Assembly: GCF_003852545.1 (NCBI RefSeq)
Contig: NZ_QAJR01000036.1
Span: 1-42,543, forward strand
Direction of reading: 5' to 3'
DNA from: Acidovorax sp. FJL06
GTDB taxonomy: Bacteria; Pseudomonadota; Gammaproteobacteria; Burkholderiales; Burkholderiaceae_C
Length of the DNA stretch: 42,543 nt
Both the position numbers and the translations under genes were made by a program. This document shows positions 38,678 to 42,543 of the stretch, one piece after another. Under the pieces are notes generated by a model that had not been told where the DNA came from, made no database searches, and saw nothing but the letters and a program-made list of their open reading frames with translations. Position 1 is the first letter of the stretch, and every line of letters starts with the position of its first letter.

Positions 38678-39958
38678 ATGAGTTTTCAGCAAGGCCTGTC
38701 GGGCTTGAACGCCGCCAGCAAGAACCTCGACGTCATCGGGCACAACATTGCCAACTCCAACACCGTTGGGTTCAAGGCCTCGCGGGCCGAGTTTGCGGAG
38801 ATGGTGGCCTCGGCCATCGGGTCTTCCGGCGGCACCAATGCTGGCATTGGCGTGGAGGTGGCGGCCGTGTCGCAGCAGTTCACCCAGGGCAACCTCACCA
38901 TCACGGGCAACAGCCTGGATGTGGCCATCAATGGCAATGGCTTCTTCACGCTCACGCTGCCCGATGGCACGCCAGCCTACACCCGCTCCGGCAACTTCAA
39001 GCTGGACAAGGAAGGCAACATGATCACCAACGACAATGCCTCGGTGATGGGCTACCCGGTAGACCCCGTCACGGGCCTGCGCTCGGGCACCGACCCCATC
39101 CCCATGGTATTCCCCACGGCCGAGCCCATCCCGGCCAAGCAGACCACCACCATCACCGCCGCTTTCAACCTGGACGCACGCGCCACCGATGCGGCGGGCA
39201 ACCCGGCGGCCACGCCCCCCGTCCCTGCCACACCCCGCGCCACCTACGGCACGTCGATCAACGTGTTCGACAGCCAGGGGGTGGCCAAGCCCGTGAGCCT
39301 GTACTTCCAGAAGACCGCCACCGCCAACACCTGGGACGTGTACGACCAACTGGACGACCCCACGGCCGTGCCGCCCGTGGTGGCCGCACCCATCGGCCAG
39401 ATCACCTTTGACAACAACGGCGCCATCACCGGCCCGGTGGCCACGCCACCGGCCACGGGCTTCACACTGCCGCTCACCGTCAACCCGACGCCGCCCAACC
39501 CCAACAACCTGCCCACCTACACCGTGGACGTGAGCCTGGACAAGGTGACCCAGTTCGGCACCAAGTTCGCCGTGTCCAACCTGAGCCAGGACGGCTACAC
39601 CTCGGGAGAACTCACCGGCATCAACATCGAGAACAACGGGATGATCATGACCCGTTACTCCAACGGCGTGACCCGCGCCGAAGGCCAGTTGGCACTGTCG
39701 AGCTTCCGCAACACGCAGGGCCTGGCCTCGGTCGGCAGCAACAACTGGGTGGCCACGTTCGAATCGGGCCAGCCCGTGGCGGGCACCGCCACCGACGGCA
39801 ACTTCGGTTCGCTGCGCTCCGGCGCGCTCGAAGACTCCAACGTGGACCTCACGGCCGAGCTGGTGAACATGATGACCGCCCAGCGCGCCTACCAGGCCAA
39901 TGCCCAAACGATCAAGACGCAAGACCAGGTGATGTCCACCCTGGTGAACCTGCGCTGA
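38678..39958 (+). CDS. flgE: flagellar hook protein FlgE
   Basis: FlgE is the hook subunit. The ATG at 38678 has AGGAG 5 bases upstream and gives 426 aa; the frame is open further upstream but within flgD. It has the N-terminal rod-like motif MSFQQGLSGLNAASKNLDVI and GHNIANSNTVGFK, the domain with [14 protein letters not shown], a proline-rich central region (PAATPPVPATPRATYG; NPTPPNPNNLPTYT) and the C-terminal helix SNVDLTAELVNMMTAQRAYQ. The Pro-rich inserts are a lineage-type variation of the surface domains. Confidence 0.96.
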   Translation: MSFQQGLSGLNAASKNLDVIGHNIANSNTVGFKASRAEFAEMVASAIGSSGGTNAGIGVEVAAVSQQFTQGNLTITGNSLDVAINGNGFFTLTLPDGTPAYTRSGNFKLDKEGNMITNDNASVMGYPVDPVTGLRSGTDPIPMVFPTAEPIPAKQTTTITAAFNLDARATDAAGNPAATPPVPATPRATYGTSINVFDSQGVAKPVSLYFQKTATANTWDVYDQLDDPTAVPPVVAAPIGQITFDNNGAITGPVATPPATGFTLPLTVNPTPPNPNNLPTYTVDVSLDKVTQFGTKFAVSNLSQDGYTSGELTGINIENNGMIMTRYSNGVTRAEGQLALSSFRNTQGLASVGSNNWVATFESGQPVAGTATDGNFGSLRSGALEDSNVDLTAELVNMMTAQRAYQANAQTIKTQDQVMSTLVNLR

Positions 39959-40007
39959 TCGGCAGCAGCCCCTTCACTGACCCCACCCAGGACCCCGGAG
40001 AGCCCCC

Positions 40008-40748
40008 ATGGACCGCATCATCTACACCTCGATGACGGGCGCCAACGCGGCCGCCCACCGGCAGGCCGTGCTGTCCAACAACCTGGCCAACGCCTCCACG
40101 GGCGGGTTCCGCGCCGAGATGTCCACCTTCCGCTCGGTGCCGCTGCAGGGCGACGGCACCAAAACCCGCGTGTTTGCGCTGGAGGCCACCTCGGGCTACG
40201 TCAGCACCCCGGGCCCCGTGCAGCGCACCGGCCGCAACCTGGATGCGATGGCCGCCGGCAACGCCTGGTTTGCCGTGCAGGGCCTGGACGGCATAGAGGC
40301 CTACACCCGCGCAGGCAGCTTCCAGGTGTCGGCCACCGGCCAGTTGCTCACGCCCACCGGGCTGCCCGTGCTGTCCGATGGCGGATCCCCCATTGATGTC
40401 CCGCCCGGCGCCGACGTGTCGCTGGGCTCCGACGGCACCATTACAGCCAAGGCCGCCGGCCAACCCGCGCAGGCCCTGGGGCGCCTCAAGCTCGCCACGC
40501 CCACGCCCGAAGACCCGCTCAAGCGCGGCGACGACGGGCTGTTCCGCACCGCATCGGGCGACCCCATGCCCAGCGACGCCAACGCCCGCATGCTGTCGGG
40601 CGCGCTGGAGGGCTCCAACGTGAACCCGGTGGAGTGCATGGTCGGAATGATCGCCGCATCCCGCCAGTTCGAGCAGCAGATGAAGCTGCTGCAGACCGCC
40701 GAAACCAACGACAAGACCGCCAGCCAGTTGCTGAGCATGAACGGCTGA
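40008..40748 (+). CDS. flgF: flagellar basal-body rod protein FlgF
   Basis: FlgF is a proximal rod subunit. The 246-aa product starts MDRIIYTSMTGANAAAHRQA and continues VLSNNLANASTGGFRAEM, the typical FlgF N-terminus; the middle contains GRNLDAMAAGNAWFAVQGLD and GAFTRAGSFQVS-like YTRAGSFQVSATGQL; the C-terminal helix is VNPVECMVGMIAASRQFEQQ. The unusual VEC in place of the common VEE/VDE is a small variation. GGAG precedes the ATG. It lies 49 bp after flgE and 48 bp before flgG. Confidence 0.96.
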   Translation: MDRIIYTSMTGANAAAHRQAVLSNNLANASTGGFRAEMSTFRSVPLQGDGTKTRVFALEATSGYVSTPGPVQRTGRNLDAMAAGNAWFAVQGLDGIEAYTRAGSFQVSATGQLLTPTGLPVLSDGGSPIDVPPGADVSLGSDGTITAKAAGQPAQALGRLKLATPTPEDPLKRGDDGLFRTASGDPMPSDANARMLSGALEGSNVNPVECMVGMIAASRQFEQQMKLLQTAETNDKTASQLLSMNG

Positions 40749-40796
40749 TGCCGCGCCCGCCGCAGCACCGCCCGCCATCTGCCTAAAGGAAGCACC

Positions 40797-41579
40797 ATGA
40801 TCAACTCCCTCTGGATCGCCAAGACCGGCATGTCTGCCCAGCAGACCCAGCTCGATGTCATCTCGCACAACCTGGCCAACGTCTCCACCACCGGCTACAA
40901 GCGCAACAACGCGGTGTTCGAGGACCTGATCTACCAGAACCTGCGCCAGGTGGGTGCCAACACCACCGAGCAGAACCAGCTGCCCACCGGCCTGCACCTG
41001 GGCCTGGGCGTGCGCACGGTGGCCACCAGCCGCAACTTCGTGCAGGGCAGCCTGCAGGAGTCGAAGAACAACCTGGACGTGGCCATCAACGGCAACGGCT
41101 TTTTTGAAGTGACCATGCCCGACGGCACCATCGGCTACACACGCGATGGCTCGTTCCAGGTCGATGCGCAAGGCCGCCTGGTCACCTCCAGCGGCCTGCC
41201 CGTGGCCAACGGCATCACCGTGCCCGCCAACGCCACCAGCATCAGCATCGGCGCGGACGGCGTGGTGGCCGCCACGGTGCCGGGCAACACCCAGCCCCAG
41301 CCGCTGGGGAGCCTGGCCATGGCGGCCTTCATCAACCCCGCCGGCCTGGAGCCCATCGGCCAGAACCTGTTCAAGGAATCGGCGGCCTCCGGCCAGCCCC
41401 AGCAGGGCACGCCCGGCACCAACGGCCTGGGCATGATCAAGCAGGGCTTTCTGGAGGCCTCCAACGTGAACGTGGTGGAAGAACTGGTCACCATGATCCA
41501 GACCCAGCGCGCCTACGAGATGAACTCCAAGGCCATCCAGACCTCGGACCAGATGCTGGCCAAGCTCGCGCAGCTCTAA
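40797..41579 (+). CDS. flgG: flagellar basal-body distal rod protein FlgG
   Basis: FlgG forms the distal rod that crosses the P- and L-rings. The 260-aa product has the family N-terminus [20 protein letters not shown] and [16 protein letters not shown], the motif [20 protein letters not shown] followed by [18 protein letters not shown], and the C-terminal helix [20 protein letters not shown]. Length and motifs match enteric FlgG. AAAGGA precedes the ATG at 40797. flgH follows 47 bp on. Confidence 0.97.
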   Translation: MINSLWIAKTGMSAQQTQLDVISHNLANVSTTGYKRNNAVFEDLIYQNLRQVGANTTEQNQLPTGLHLGLGVRTVATSRNFVQGSLQESKNNLDVAINGNGFFEVTMPDGTIGYTRDGSFQVDAQGRLVTSSGLPVANGITVPANATSISIGADGVVAATVPGNTQPQPLGSLAMAAFINPAGLEPIGQNLFKESAASGQPQQGTPGTNGLGMIKQGFLEASNVNVVEELVTMIQTQRAYEMNSKAIQTSDQMLAKLAQL

Positions 41580-41626
41580 GCGCCGCGCCACCAGCCCCTT
41601 CGCTCAGGACGCTCAGGACAATTGCC

Positions 41627-42349
41627 ATGCGGTACCCGCTCCACTCCTCCCTCCTTCAGGCCGTGCGCTCGCTGCGCGCCGGCGCATGGGCCGCGACCGG
41701 CGTGGCGCTGCTGTGCGCAGGCTGCGCCAGCCTGTCGCCCCCGCCGCCCGTGGACATCCTGCCCACCACACCACCGCCGCTGGCCGCCGCACAGCGCACG
41801 CCACCGCCGGTGACGGGCAGCCTGTTCCACAACGCGAGCTACCGGCCCGCGTTCGAAGACCGCCGCGCCCGCCTGGTGGGCGACAACGTGACCATCCAGA
41901 TCGTCGAGAACGTGACGGCCAGCCAGAAATCTTCGTCCACGGTGGACCGCGACTCCAAGGTCTCTGCGGGCGTGACCGCCCTGCCCTTCACCAGCACCAG
42001 CTTAACCGACAAGCTGGGCGTGGGCGCCACCTCAGGCAACGCGTTTTCCGGCAAGGGGGGCACGGAAAGTGCCAACACCTTCACCGGCTCGATCACCGCC
42101 ACCGTGGTGGACGTTCTGCCCAACGGCCACCTGGTCATCACGGGCGAAAAGCAGATCGGCGTGAACCAGAACGTGGATGTGCTGCGCTTCTCGGGCACCG
42201 TCGATCCGAGGGCCCTGCAGCCCGGCAGCATCGTCAACTCGACCCAGGTGGCGAACGTGCGGGTCGAATCCCGTGGCCGCGGTGCACAGAACGAGGCACA
42301 GGCCATGGGCTGGATGGGCCGGTTCTTCAACTCCATCACGCCGTTTTAG
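41627..42349 (+). CDS. flgH: flagellar L-ring lipoprotein FlgH
   Basis: FlgH forms the outer-membrane L-ring bushing. The 240-aa protein has a long N-terminal signal with a lipobox-like LLCAGC (cysteine at about residue 33); a Cys occupies the usual -3 Leu, so processing is likely but not certain. The mature protein has YRPAFEDRRARLVGDNVTIQ, VDRDSKVSAG, LPNGHLVITGEKQIGVNQN and GSIVNSTQVANVRVESRGRG, all L-ring signatures. flgI would be expected next, but the window ends in repeat DNA 194 bp later. Confidence 0.96.
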   Translation: MRYPLHSSLLQAVRSLRAGAWAATGVALLCAGCASLSPPPPVDILPTTPPPLAAAQRTPPPVTGSLFHNASYRPAFEDRRARLVGDNVTIQIVENVTASQKSSSTVDRDSKVSAGVTALPFTSTSLTDKLGVGATSGNAFSGKGGTESANTFTGSITATVVDVLPNGHLVITGEKQIGVNQNVDVLRFSGTVDPRALQPGSIVNSTQVANVRVESRGRGAQNEAQAMGWMGRFFNSITPF

Positions 42350-42353
42350 GGTT

Positions 42354-42470
42354 GCCCCCCCTGAGACGCTGCGCGCCTCCCTCTCTCTCTACGCGCTGCG
42401 CGCTATGGGAGGGGGACGCCGCCAGCGCGGCGAGGCGGCCCTTGCGCGGCGGCCCTCGCTCGGGCCGCGT
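42354..42470. repeat. GC-rich interspersed repeat, copy 2 (after flgH)
   Basis: Starting 5 bp after the flgH stop, CCCCCCCTGAGACGCTGCGCGCC ... CGCTGCGCGC ... GGGAGGGGGACGC and GGCGGCCCTTGCGCGGC aligns with copy 1 at 10970-11094, with both copies just after the stop of a plus-strand flagellar gene. The rest of the window (42471-42543) shows no gene; it ends in a short tandem GGGGCTTT repeat at 42526-42543. Confidence 0.75.
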
Positions 42471-42543
42471 CAGTTTTTACGGGTGCGTTTTCTGGTTTTC
42501 TGGATGGACAGAGGGCCCAAAACCTGGGGCTTTGGGGCTTTGG

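Noticed and set aside
39912-41591. Long minus-strand frame opposite flgF and flgG (559 codons).
   Set aside because: It is a mirror of two conserved rod genes, has no motifs and has no ribosome site.
42526-42543. Tandem GGGGCTTT at the right edge as a possible CRISPR or regulatory array.
   Set aside because: It is only about two units long, with no spacer structure, and cut by the window end.

Overview
This 42.5 kb, GC-rich window is almost entirely one flagellar and motility locus. Gene content and order point to a betaproteobacterium of the Burkholderiales, most likely family Comamonadaceae (Acidovorax-like). The supporting signs are the order flhB-flhA-flhF-flhG-fliA, the split of flgA-flgM-flgN from flgB-H, motAB followed by cheYZ, and a palindromic repeat family I recognise from memory as typical of Comamonadaceae. 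No database search was possible, so the organism call is an inference.

Layout. On the minus strand, positions 1-10475 hold fliF-G-H-I-J-K (C-ring, MS-ring, export ATPase, hook length) and then fliL-M-N-O-P-Q with a broken start of fliR at the left edge. fliE stands alone on the plus strand (10652-10963), divergent from fliF. A filament block follows: fliD-S-T (minus), a head-to-head pair of closely related flagellin genes (13685-15181 minus, 15503-16987 plus), and a TPR/O-GlcNAc-transferase-like glycosyltransferase (17106-19304 plus). Convergent to the glycosyltransferase lies a seven-gene minus-strand operon (25475 down to 19313) for nucleotide-sugar synthesis: glucose-1-phosphate cytidylyltransferase, CDP-glucose 4,6-dehydratase, an RmlC-type epimerase, a C-methyltransferase of the TylC3/TcaB9 type, a DegT-type sugar aminotransferase, a GNAT acyltransferase and a left-handed beta-helix acyltransferase. 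Then come motA-motB-cheY-cheZ, flhB-flhA-flhF-flhG-fliA (plus), flgN-flgM-flgA (minus) and flgB-C-D-E-F-G-H (plus).

How it works together. The flg, fli and flh genes build the export gate, basal body, hook and filament. fliA and flgM are the sigma-28/anti-sigma pair that times filament genes; I found sigma-28-like promoters before fliC (minus copy), flgM and, more weakly, motA. The most novel part is the island between the flagellins and motA. It looks like a flagellin O-glycosylation system: a GT41-type transferase next to its presumed substrate, and an operon predicted to make a CDP-linked, C-methylated, N-acylated 4-amino (or 3-amino) deoxy sugar. The exact sugar and the link to flagellin are inferences.

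Structure outside the genes. Four copies of one palindromic repeat are present (between fliQ and fliR, after fliT, inside the rfbG coding sequence, and after cheZ where it forms the terminator). Two copies of a second, GC-rich repeat lie just after the stop codons of fliE and flgH.
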